Assembly: GCA_018813725.1 (NCBI GenBank)
Contig: JAHJBD010000100.1
Span: forward strand, 1-5,664
Origin: Nanobdellota archaeon
Lineage (GTDB): Archaea > Nanobdellota > Nanobdellia > Woesearchaeales > JAHJBD01
Length of the DNA: 5,664 nucleotides
Direction of reading: 5' to 3'
A model generated the notes under the pieces. That model saw only the letters and a program-made list of their open reading frames with translations, had not been told where the DNA came from and ran no database searches. Positions 1-5,600 of the stretch are shown here, in pieces. Numbering within the stretch: position 1 is the stretch's first letter; the number at the start of each line of letters is the position of its first letter. Made by a program: the position numbers and the translations under genes.

Positions 1-7
1 AGAATAA

Positions 8-16
8 TTTTAAATA
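8..16 (+). promoter_or_regulatory. Probable archaeal TATA box for the trkA-trkH operon
   Basis: The run TTTTAAATA is centred at about position 12, 26-27 bases before the trkA ATG at 39. Archaeal TATA boxes usually lie about 26 bases upstream of the transcription start, so the mRNA would begin at or next to the ATG and be leaderless. This fits the absence of a Shine-Dalgarno sequence before trkA. The region is AT-rich, so such a match could arise by chance. Confidence 0.45.
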
Positions 17-38
17 CTAGTATCTTATATTAAATCGT

Positions 39-683
39 ATGAAAGTCATAATAGTCGGTGCAGGTGAAACAGGTCTTACTTTGGCAACCCTGCTTGGTGA
101 AGACTATGATATAGTGCTATTGGAAAAAGAAGACCAGATTGCCAAAGAAACAGCCAATAAGATATCTGCAATGGTGGTAAAAGGTGATGCAACAGATATT
201 ACAATCTTGAAGGAAGCAGGCCTGGATAAGGTAGATGCTATTGTCATATGTACTGGCGATGATAAGACAAATCTCATGATCTGCCAGATTGCATTGACCG
301 AAAAGGTAAAAAAGATAATTTCACTCGTGAATTCTGCCAAGAACGAAGAGCTTTTCACAAAGTTAGGGATTACATCTTTGGTATCTGTTGTCGGTACTAA
401 TGTAGCTGCAATAAAAAACATGCTGTATCATATTGGTGATGCAAGAGTCATTGCTGCTCTTGGCGGTGGTGAAGTCCAGCTCATTGAACTCATTATCTCA
501 AAAAATAGCAAACTGATTGGCCAGAAAGCTCAGATTAAAGAGGCAATAATTGCCACAATATACCGGAAAGGGGAATTGATTATACCTGATAAAACAACGG
601 TCCTTAAGGAAGGAGATCTGCTTTTGGTTGCTGTAAAGACAAAGCATCTGTCAAAAGTTGCTAAGATAATCACTGGAAAATGA
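39..683 (+). CDS. trkA: TrkA-type potassium uptake regulator, single RCK domain (RCK_N + RCK_C)
   Basis: This is a 214-residue cytoplasmic regulatory subunit of a Trk/Ktr-type K+ transporter. It would form an RCK ring under the membrane channel and gate it in response to nucleotides. The N-terminal Rossmann half (about residues 1-130) starts with the dinucleotide-binding loop GAGETG (7-12). An acidic residue, E29, ends the second strand, and GDAT (49-52) and CTGDDKTN (71-78) follow, as in RCK_N domains. The C-terminal half (about 134-212) fits RCK_C, with the typical VLKEGDLLLV strand (188-197). The length matches single-RCK KtrA-like proteins rather than the tandem-RCK TrkA of enterobacteria (about 458 aa). 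The ATG at 39 starts directly on the first beta strand, so nothing conserved is missing. It has no clear Shine-Dalgarno and a TATA-like box 26 bases upstream suggests a leaderless message. Its stop overlaps the trkH start by four bases (ATGA), which indicates translational coupling. The family call is firm; the bound nucleotide is not determined. Confidence 0.93.
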   Translation: MKVIIVGAGETGLTLATLLGEDYDIVLLEKEDQIAKETANKISAMVVKGDATDITILKEAGLDKVDAIVICTGDDKTNLMICQIALTEKVKKIISLVNSAKNEELFTKLGITSLVSVVGTNVAAIKNMLYHIGDARVIAALGGGEVQLIELIISKNSKLIGQKAQIKEAIIATIYRKGELIIPDKTTVLKEGDLLLVAVKTKHLSKVAKIITGK

Positions 684-2089
684 AGCTGTTCTTAAGATAC
701 TTAGGCTACATCCTGATAATCAGTGCAATGTTCACATTATTACCTATAACTGTCGGTATATTCTATCAAGAATCAATAATCTCGTTTGTTATTTCGGCGT
801 TAATCTCAATAATTCTGGCTCTCATCCTGTATTATACCAGCAAGAGTATCAAGACACAGGAATCATCTTTGAGCCTGACAAGCGGCCTTAGCCTTGTGGC
901 AACTGCTTTTATGGTGATTCCGGTCATTGGAGCAATCTCATTCCTAAAATCATTTAATTATAACCTACTTAATGCATTCTTTGAATCTGTTTCAGGTTAC
1001 ACCACAACAGGTTTTACATTGTACTCTACTTTAGAAGGCCTGCCAAAGAGCCTCCTTATCTGGCGTGCTGAGACTCAATGGATGGGTGGCATCGGAATAA
1101 TCATCGTATTCTTATTCATATTCTCAAGGCTAAGGGCACATACATTAAGGCCGCTTGAGGAGCAGAAATCAGTTAAGTCAAGCCTTGCGCTTTATCAGGC
1201 CCAGGGTTTTAGTGACAAATTCGCTGCAGGAATCAAAGGGACTACCACTAATATACTTCTGATATATGTAGGATATACTGTGTTAGGCATCATATTATTG
1301 TTCCTTACTGGAATGCCCTTATTAGAATCTATAGGTATGTCTTTCACTTCTATATCAACAGGCGGATTCACACTGAGCGATACATTCTATCAAAATAACT
1401 TGCAGCTCGGCATCTTAAGTTTATTGATGATATTTGGTTCAATATCATTTATTACACATAATAAGCTTATCAGGTTTAAGATAAAAGAATTTATCATAGA
1501 CACGAGGTTTTTGCTGATCACTGCAGCCGCAGCATTGCTGGTTTACATCTCAACAAAAGATATTGGGACTGCATTATTTGAGACCATATCAGCTTTCACT
1601 ACAACCGGCTACACCTTATCAGAAGTCTCTCTTCTCCCTCAGCTTTTCATCTCCGTAATCGTGATAGGCATGGTCATTGGTGGTAATGTTGGCAGCACAG
1701 CAGGCGGTATAAAGATATTCAGGATCCATGTGCTTACCAAGTCAATACCTTGGACAATTAAAAAACTGCTATCACCTCCTCACGCGATCATCCCATTCAA
1801 GATCAATAAAAAGCCTGTGGAAGAGAAAGAGCTCCTTATTGTCCACACATTTATCTTCACTTATATGCTAATTTTAGTTTTTGCCAGCCTCTCTTTCATG
1901 CTCCTTGGTTACAGCTTCCTTGATTCAACATTCCAGGTTGTTTCAGCTCTAGGCACAGTAGGTATGCAGTCGATGCAGCTTGCAGGTTTGCATTGGCTAG
2001 GAAAAAGCATTTTGATAGTCTGTATGATCCTTGGAAGGCTTGAGATCTTCCCTCTTTTTGTCCTCATCGGCAAGCTTTTCAAAAGATAA
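680..2089 (+). CDS. trkH: TrkH-type potassium channel/transporter subunit
   Basis: This is a 469-residue integral membrane protein of the TrkH/KtrB/HKT superfamily, the ion-conducting partner of the upstream TrkA. The family has four M1-P-M2 repeats, each pore loop giving one selectivity-filter glycine. All four are visible: TTTGF (G111), STGGF (G229), TTTGY (G310) and GTVGM (G428). The family signature GGNVGSTAGGIK lies at 334-345 after the third pore loop, and WMGGIG at 134-139 after the first. The extra N-terminal hydrophobic pair (about 5-50) makes it more TrkH-like than KtrB-like. The length agrees with TrkH (about 480 aa). The protein ends just after the last helix with MILGRLEIFP, a conserved C-terminal block. 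The start ATG overlaps the trkA stop (ATGA). A new TATA box begins immediately after its stop, so the next gene probably has its own promoter. K+ as substrate is inferred from the conserved glycines and the TrkA partner; some family members also carry Na+. Confidence 0.94.
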   Translation: MKLFLRYLGYILIISAMFTLLPITVGIFYQESIISFVISALISIILALILYYTSKSIKTQESSLSLTSGLSLVATAFMVIPVIGAISFLKSFNYNLLNAFFESVSGYTTTGFTLYSTLEGLPKSLLIWRAETQWMGGIGIIIVFLFIFSRLRAHTLRPLEEQKSVKSSLALYQAQGFSDKFAAGIKGTTTNILLIYVGYTVLGIILLFLTGMPLLESIGMSFTSISTGGFTLSDTFYQNNLQLGILSLLMIFGSISFITHNKLIRFKIKEFIIDTRFLLITAAAALLVYISTKDIGTALFETISAFTTTGYTLSEVSLLPQLFISVIVIGMVIGGNVGSTAGGIKIFRIHVLTKSIPWTIKKLLSPPHAIIPFKINKKPVEEKELLIVHTFIFTYMLILVFASLSFMLLGYSFLDSTFQVVSALGTVGMQSMQLAGLHWLGKSILIVCMILGRLEIFPLFVLIGKLFKR

Positions 2090-2090
2090 G

Positions 2091-2099
2091 ATTTATAAA
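2091..2099 (+). promoter_or_regulatory. Archaeal TATA box for the uS15 transcript
   Basis: ATTTATAAA directly follows the trkH stop codon and closely resembles the archaeal TATA consensus (TTTATA core). Counting about 26 bases from its centre places the transcription start near 2121-2123. That gives uS15 a leader of roughly 100 bases and puts the start almost on the small ORF at 2126. Confidence 0.65.
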
Positions 2100-2125
2100 C
2101 CAACCTTTATTCTATTACCCTATCA

Positions 2126-2224
2126 ATGGATAGCTCGGTTATGCACTGGATCCATCGGGTCTATTGCACTGCTTGGCTATACTGGAGACAAAGTACTTAT
2201 TCTTTGTTTTCCGGAGGGATATAA
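2126..2224 (+). CDS. Possible 32-codon upstream ORF in the uS15 leader
   Basis: An ATG at 2126 opens a 32-codon frame (MDSSVMHWIH...) that ends with TAA at 2222-2224, one base before the uS15 ATG at 2226. Its start lies about 31 bases after the centre of the TATA box, so the transcript could start almost at this ATG and be translated leaderless. The uS15 Shine-Dalgarno lies inside its end, an arrangement that would permit translational coupling. Against it, the peptide is rich in Trp, Tyr and Ser with no Lys, unlike the Lys-rich proteins around it, and resembles no family I know. The bases may instead be conserved as RNA structure. Low confidence. Confidence 0.2.
   Translation: MDSSVMHWIHRVYCTAWLYWRQSTYSLFSGGI
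2213..2217 (+). promoter_or_regulatory. Strong Shine-Dalgarno that fixes the uS15 start
   Basis: GGAGG lies eight bases before ATG 2226 and is the best Shine-Dalgarno in the window. It decides the start: the same frame is open further upstream to an ATG at 2031 inside trkH, but only the ATG at 2226 has this site and gives the conserved MARMHSRNKG N-terminus. Confidence 0.8.
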
Positions 2225-2225
2225 A

Positions 2226-2681
2226 ATGGCAAGAATGCACTCTAGAAATAAAGGCAGATCAGGTTCGACTAAACCTGCAAAGAAAGTTTTACCTAGTTGG
2301 GTAAGGTATAAACCAAAAGAAGTTGAGATGCTTATCACAAAGCTATCAAAAGAAGGAAAGACCTCTTCAGAGATAGGAATAATCTTAAGGGACACTTATG
2401 GAATCCCTTCTGCAAAGCTTATAATGAAGAAAAGGATTTGCGAATTGCTTGAGGCAAAGAAGCTTGTGCATGAGATTCCAGAAGACCTATTATCCTTGAT
2501 AAAAAGGTCTGTTGCAATTAAAAAGCACCTTGAGGAAAACACCAGGGACAATACTGCTAAGCGTGGCCTTATACTTACAGAGTCTAAGATAAAAAGACTG
2601 ACAAAATATTATAAGAAGGTCGGTAAGGTATCGCATGAATGGAAGTATGACCCAGAAAAGGCAGGATTATTTGTAGCATAA
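2226..2681 (+). CDS. rps15: 30S ribosomal protein uS15, archaeal type
   Basis: This 151-residue protein is a primary 16S rRNA-binding component of the small subunit. The N-terminus MARMHSRNKGRSGSTKP and the extension to about residue 80 (including SWVRYKPKEVEMLI, the IGIILRDTYGIP block at 50-61 and KRICELLEAKKL) are specific to the archaeal/eukaryotic form and absent from the roughly 89-aa bacterial protein. The core uS15 domain follows: PEDLLSLI (85-92), KKHLEENTRDNTAKRGL (99-115) with the rRNA-binding His/Asp-containing turn, and LTESKIKRLTKYYKK (117-131). It ends WKYDPEKAGLFVA. Length and motifs match archaeal homologues fully, so it is intact and is the strongest taxonomic marker in the window. 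It has its own TATA box, a leader of about 100 bases and a strong Shine-Dalgarno. It is transcribed towards the isoprenoid operon, and the two stop codons are 16 bases apart. Confidence 0.97.
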   Translation: MARMHSRNKGRSGSTKPAKKVLPSWVRYKPKEVEMLITKLSKEGKTSSEIGIILRDTYGIPSAKLIMKKRICELLEAKKLVHEIPEDLLSLIKRSVAIKKHLEENTRDNTAKRGLILTESKIKRLTKYYKKVGKVSHEWKYDPEKAGLFVA

Positions 2682-2695
2682 GTCTGCTTTTTTTT
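2656..2695 (+). terminator. Hairpin plus oligo-T terminator of uS15
   Basis: AAAAGGCAG (2656-2664) can pair with CTGCTTTTT (2684-2692) as a 9-bp stem with one G-U pair, running into eight T residues (2688-2695). A second T6 run follows at 2702-2707. The 5' arm lies inside the last uS15 codons and the stop codon is in the loop. Archaeal RNA polymerase terminates on oligo-T alone, so the T-tracts are the firmer part of the call and the stem may be incidental. No matching T-tract is seen just past the convergent gene on the minus strand. Confidence 0.65.
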
Positions 2696-2697
2696 CT

Positions 2698-3621
2698 TTA
2701 ATTTTTTCTTTTTATCATATAATCAGCCAGCTCTAAAAAGAATTCATCACTGACAATCTTTTTTGCACTATTGATATACTCCTCAGCCTTGTCACTACAG
2801 TATTTTATTATTCCGTTATCAAGAAGTATCTTGACACTCTCATCAATCTCAGCTTCAGTTGCATCCATCTTGCCCAGAGCAGGCAGCTCTAAACCCTTTT
2901 CCAGTGCCTTGACAACCATCAATGTTCTTTTTCCATGCATAATGTCAGAACCAAGCGTATTGCCTTTTTTCATATCTTTGCTAAGGTCCATCAGGTCATC
3001 ATGCAATTGAAAACCTATCGCAATATTTTGAGCATACTGTCTTAACTTTTGCCTGTTTTCAATAGTCCCTTTTGCTATCAAAACGCCAAGTTCAGCTGCT
3101 GTACCTAACAGCTCTCCTGTCTTTAGTCTTGCCATCTCTAGATACTCTTGCTCACTTATCTTCTGTTCTTCATAATGCATATCAAGCATCTGCCCATAGT
3201 TGACTTTAAGATAAGTATTGTTTAGAAGCTGCATCTCCTCATCTGCAAGCGATGAATAAGCAAGAGACAAAAGTATGTTTCCCTGGATGATCGCGTTTGG
3301 TATTCCAATCATCTTATGCATGCTTGGTTTTCCCCTCCTTAAGTCGTCATTGTCCATTATATCATCATGTATCAATGTCGAGACATGCAACATTTCTAAA
3401 GCTATTGACTTTTTGACAATATACTCATCTATGGCTCCACATATGGACTCGTAAGATTTAATGCACAATATCGGCCTTAGCCTTTTTCCCCCTCTTAAAA
3501 GAAATTCCTTGTTCTTAAGCATGCACTCTTTCACAAAGCCTGTGCTATTGTTGACCTTCTCATCCATAAACCTCTCTAGAGCACTGTCTACTTTTTGTTT
3601 TATGGTAGCAAGCTCTTTCAT
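2698..3621 (-). CDS. All-trans polyprenyl diphosphate synthase (geranylgeranyl diphosphate synthase type)
   Basis: This 307-residue class I trans-prenyltransferase condenses IPP with allylic diphosphates to give long prenyl diphosphates; in archaea the C20 product supplies ether-lipid chains. The family motifs appear in order: GGKRLRP (44-50), the first Asp-rich motif DDIMD (86-90) followed by LRRGKPSMH (94-102), KTGELLGTAAELG (167-179), and the second Asp-rich motif FQLHDDLMD (204-212) followed by LGSDIMHGKRTL (223-234). Both metal-binding sites and the diphosphate-binding Arg pair R95-R96 are intact, so it should be active. The residue five before the first Asp-rich motif, a known chain-length position, is Ser81. 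Small residues there allow products longer than C15, so GGPP or longer is likely, but the length cannot be read with certainty. The start overlaps the ispE stop (ATGA), making it the third gene of the isoprenoid operon. The length is somewhat short of, but within, the usual 300-350 aa. Confidence 0.93.
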   Translation of the reverse strand: MKELATIKQKVDSALERFMDEKVNNSTGFVKECMLKNKEFLLRGGKRLRPILCIKSYESICGAIDEYIVKKSIALEMLHVSTLIHDDIMDNDDLRRGKPSMHKMIGIPNAIIQGNILLSLAYSSLADEEMQLLNNTYLKVNYGQMLDMHYEEQKISEQEYLEMARLKTGELLGTAAELGVLIAKGTIENRQKLRQYAQNIAIGFQLHDDLMDLSKDMKKGNTLGSDIMHGKRTLMVVKALEKGLELPALGKMDATEAEIDESVKILLDNGIIKYCSDKAEEYINSAKKIVSDEFFLELADYMIKRKN

Positions 3622-4457
3622 CTTACACTCTCAGCCACACAGACAAAATCATACTTATGCTTAAGCTCTGCATAAGCTTGCTTTGCTTTCTCTTTAGTCT
3701 CAAATATACCGTACACTGTGGCACCAGAACCAGACATCACTGAATTTAATGCACCATTGGCTTTTAGATCTTTTTTAATATCAATCACAAAAGCATATCT
3801 CTCGCTTATCGCTGTCTCAAAATCATTATGCAGATTCTTTGCGATATCAGTAACATTCCCTGTCTGGATAGCCTTGATCATCTTTTCAGTTGACATAGCT
3901 TTGCCGCATTTGCTTAAGTCTAGGCTTTGGTAAGCTTCTTTTGATGATATGTTCATTCCAGGATTGACCAATACAAAATTGAGTGCAGGCGAATCGATCT
4001 TTTCGATGATATCTCCCCTGTTGCTTGCTATACCTGTCCCGCCGATAACTGAAAAAGGTACATCCATGCCAAGTTCAGAACCAAGTTTCATCAGGTCTCT
4101 AACATTAAGGTCAAGCTCCCATAATTCATTCAATGCTTTTAATACAGATGCAGCATCGCTTGAGCCGCCGCTAAGGCCACCGCCTATCGGAATCTTCTTA
4201 TCAATGTCTATTATAGCTCCAGCTTGGATATTAAAACTTCTTTTTAATAAGTAAGCAGCCTTATATGCCAGATTGCCTTCTTCAGGAACACCCTTGCATT
4301 GTACAATTATCTTATCGCTTGGCCTTATAAGGATTGTATCATGCAGTGTCACTTGGTGCAACACAGAATTTATATCGTGATAATTGTCTTCTCGTTTTTT
4401 GACAATATCTAAAGTGAGATTAACCTTCGCGTATGCCTTTATCTCTAATTCAGTCAT
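3618..4457 (-). CDS. ispE: 4-diphosphocytidyl-2-C-methyl-D-erythritol kinase (IspE)
   Basis: This is a 279-residue GHMP-family kinase that phosphorylates the 2-hydroxyl of CDP-ME with ATP, the fourth MEP-pathway step. Visible signatures are KAYAKVNLTLDI (7-18) with the active-site Lys K11, NYHDINSVLHQVTLHD (25-40) corresponding to the DGYH-substrate motif, the ATP-binding glycine-rich loop IPIGGGLSGGSSDAA (89-103), MDVPF (131-135) with catalytic Asp D132, and the C-terminal MSGSGATVYGIF (241-252). These motifs distinguish IspE from mevalonate kinases of the same superfamily. I chose the ATG at 4457 because it places MTELEIKAYAKVNL at the normal N-terminus and gives a normal length. The same frame stays open to an ATG at 4526, but the extra 23 residues are read from inside ispF. 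The start overlaps the ispDF stop by eight bases (ATGACTGA), with AGGA only three bases upstream, so translation is probably coupled. The glycine loop differs slightly from the usual GAGLGGGSSDAA, without loss of key residues. Confidence 0.95.
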   Translation of the reverse strand: MTELEIKAYAKVNLTLDIVKKREDNYHDINSVLHQVTLHDTILIRPSDKIIVQCKGVPEEGNLAYKAAYLLKRSFNIQAGAIIDIDKKIPIGGGLSGGSSDAASVLKALNELWELDLNVRDLMKLGSELGMDVPFSVIGGTGIASNRGDIIEKIDSPALNFVLVNPGMNISSKEAYQSLDLSKCGKAMSTEKMIKAIQTGNVTDIAKNLHNDFETAISERYAFVIDIKKDLKANGALNSVMSGSGATVYGIFETKEKAKQAYAELKHKYDFVCVAESVR

Positions 4458-5547
4458 TTTTCCTAACAGAAACCACAGTGAACGCTTGTATCCCAAGGCC
4501 TTTGCCGAAGGAAGTAAGCTCTTCACCTGATGTTGCAGTTATCCCAACCTTACTCACATCAACACTGCACAAGCTTGCTATGCTTTCCTTGATCTTATCT
4601 TCATGAACAGAAATCTTTGGTGTTGCGCATTCAAGCATTATTCCGATATTATTTACCTTATACCCTTGCTCTTTTATCAGGTCAAGCGCCACTTTAAGGT
4701 ATTCTCTTGAGTCTTTTGTCCCTTTCTCGCACATTGGATCTGCATAATGTCCGATTGACTTGCCGCCAACTGATTGTGATAGCGCATTGAAAAGCGAGTG
4801 GAGTATAACGTCTCCGTCAGAATTTGCCTTTACTCCTTTGTGTCCTTCAACCACTACGCCACCTAAGACCAGCTCTTTAGGATCATCATTCTCATCAGTG
4901 AACATGTGCGAGTCCTGCCCAAACCCTATCCTTGAATTGTTTGTTATTTGCCTTCCCACACTTAGGTCAATAGGCGTTGTCACTTTGATATTCTCTGGAT
5001 TAGATTCAATTACCTTTACTTTCTTTCCTATCAGTTCAACAAGGCTGACATCATCAGTAGCCTTAACTCCATCATCATGCGCTTTCTTGAAAGCCTTAAC
5101 TGCAATGCTATACTTTATGGCTTGCGGGGTCTGCATCTGCCATAGCTTTTCCCTGTCAATCGTCTTGATTACAAATCCTTTTTCATCAACTTCTTTTATT
5201 GTATCTTTTGCTTTGAACCCAACTGCTGCAGCACCGTGCCTATTGGCTTGATTGATCACTTCGGCTATAGTCTTCTTTGAAACAAATGGATTAGCAGCAT
5301 TATGGACGATAACTATATCATTTGGCTTAGAATCACTAACCTCCAATAGGCCGTTGTTGACCGAATCTTGCCTTTGTTCTCCACCTGCGATAATCTTCTC
5401 GACTTTTGCAAAATTATTGCTGTTGGCAAGCTTTGTGATATTTTCAATATCATCCTGCCTTGTGATGACTATTATCCTATCTATAAAATCACATTCATGG
5501 AAAACCTTTATCGTATGGTAGAGTATTGGTTTATCATCAAGGTGCAC
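4450..5547 (-). CDS. ispDF: Bifunctional IspD-IspF (MEP cytidylyltransferase / MEcPP synthase), IspD half N-terminally truncated
   Basis: The protein is a fusion of IspD (MEP + CTP to CDP-ME) and IspF (CDP-MEP to MEcPP). Numbering is from a GTG start at 5547 (365 aa). IspD half, about 1-200: KPILYHTIKVF (6-16), GGEQRQDSV (55-63), DTIK (115-118), DRxxLWQMQTPQ (131-142), TDD (164-166) and NIKVT (186-190); these include the MEP-contacting Thr, Arg and Lys. IspF half, about 205-363: RIGFGQDSH with metal ligands D212 and H214, SDGDVILH with H250, ADPMCEKGTKDS (269-280) and the TSGEE segment (339-343).

Odd points: the N-terminal LAAGxGxRM...PK segment that binds the CTP triphosphate is absent in every frame upstream, and the usual HDAARP reads HNAANP (82-87). 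The GTG lies about 27-30 bases from a TATA-like palindrome. The frame is open to an ATG at 5616, but that start would overlap the divergent lipoprotein start and adds no homologous sequence. IspF looks complete; IspD activity is doubtful. The start is uncertain. It overlaps ispE by eight bases. Confidence 0.88.
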   Translation of the reverse strand: MHLDDKPILYHTIKVFHECDFIDRIIVITRQDDIENITKLANSNNFAKVEKIIAGGEQRQDSVNNGLLEVSDSKPNDIVIVHNAANPFVSKKTIAEVINQANRHGAAAVGFKAKDTIKEVDEKGFVIKTIDREKLWQMQTPQAIKYSIAVKAFKKAHDDGVKATDDVSLVELIGKKVKVIESNPENIKVTTPIDLSVGRQITNNSRIGFGQDSHMFTDENDDPKELVLGGVVVEGHKGVKANSDGDVILHSLFNALSQSVGGKSIGHYADPMCEKGTKDSREYLKVALDLIKEQGYKVNNIGIMLECATPKISVHEDKIKESIASLCSVDVSKVGITATSGEELTSFGKGLGIQAFTVVSVRKND

Positions 5548-5570
5548 ATTTTTAAAGCAATAAATTACAA

Positions 5571-5582
5571 ATAATATATTAT
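5571..5582. promoter_or_regulatory. Palindromic TATA element between the divergent ispDF operon and lipoprotein gene
   Basis: ATAATATATTAT is a perfect 12-bp inverted palindrome in the only gap between the two divergent genes. Its centre (5576.5) is about 25 bases from the lipoprotein ATG at 5601 on one side and about 29 bases from the GTG at 5547 on the other, close to the TATA-to-start spacing of archaeal promoters in both directions. It may serve both genes or only one. AT-rich spacers often contain such sequences by chance. Confidence 0.4.
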
Positions 5583-5591
5583 CAAAAAAGC

Positions 5592-5597
5592 GGTGAT
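5592..5597 (+). promoter_or_regulatory. Shine-Dalgarno of the lipoprotein gene
   Basis: GGTGAT matches the archaeal 16S rRNA 3' end (complement of ATCACC) and lies three bases before ATG 5601. It supports 5601 as a genuine plus-strand start, and so argues against extending ispDF to 5616 on the other strand. Confidence 0.6.
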
Positions 5598-5600
5598 AAC

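Larger units (their letters stand above)
2121..2225 (+). promoter_or_regulatory. Structured 5' leader of the uS15 mRNA (candidate cis-regulatory element)
   Basis: About 105 bases lie between the predicted transcript start and the uS15 ATG, in a window where other genes overlap or have very short leaders. Two hairpins can be drawn. ATGGAT (2126-2131) pairs with ATCCAT (2150-2155) across an 18-base loop. GGAGACAAAG (2184-2193) pairs with CTTTGTTTTC (2202-2211) as 10 bp with two G-U pairs and an 8-base loop, ending one base before the Shine-Dalgarno GGAGG. TGCACTG is repeated directly at 2142-2148 and 2165-2171. Bacterial uS15 represses its own mRNA through leader structures; whether archaeal uS15 does so is not something I can establish here. 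I found no tRNA, C/D-box or H/ACA pattern. Confidence 0.35.

Noticed and set aside
104..421. Minus-strand open frame opposite trkA
   Set aside because: It is antisense to the conserved RCK domain and its translation shows no family features.
2031..2225. Upstream extension of the uS15 frame to an ATG at 2031
   Set aside because: It would lie in the trkH 3' end and leader; the added 65 residues have no uS15 homology, and the ATG at 2226 has a strong Shine-Dalgarno and the conserved N-terminus.
2100..2225. A tRNA or other RNA gene in the spacer, prompted by TAGCTCGGTT resembling a tRNA D-arm
   Set aside because: There is no acceptor stem, no GGTTCGA-type T-arm and no anticodon arm at proper spacing; C/D-box motifs are also absent.
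4458..4526. Longer IspE start at 4526
   Set aside because: The additional 23 residues are read out of frame from the ispF coding sequence, and IspE homology starts right after the ATG at 4457.
4760..5521. Plus-strand open frames opposite ispDF (4760-5251 and 5252-5521)
   Set aside because: They are antisense shadows of a well-supported conserved gene, with Ser/Pro/Leu-rich low-complexity translations and no recognisable family or ribosome binding site.
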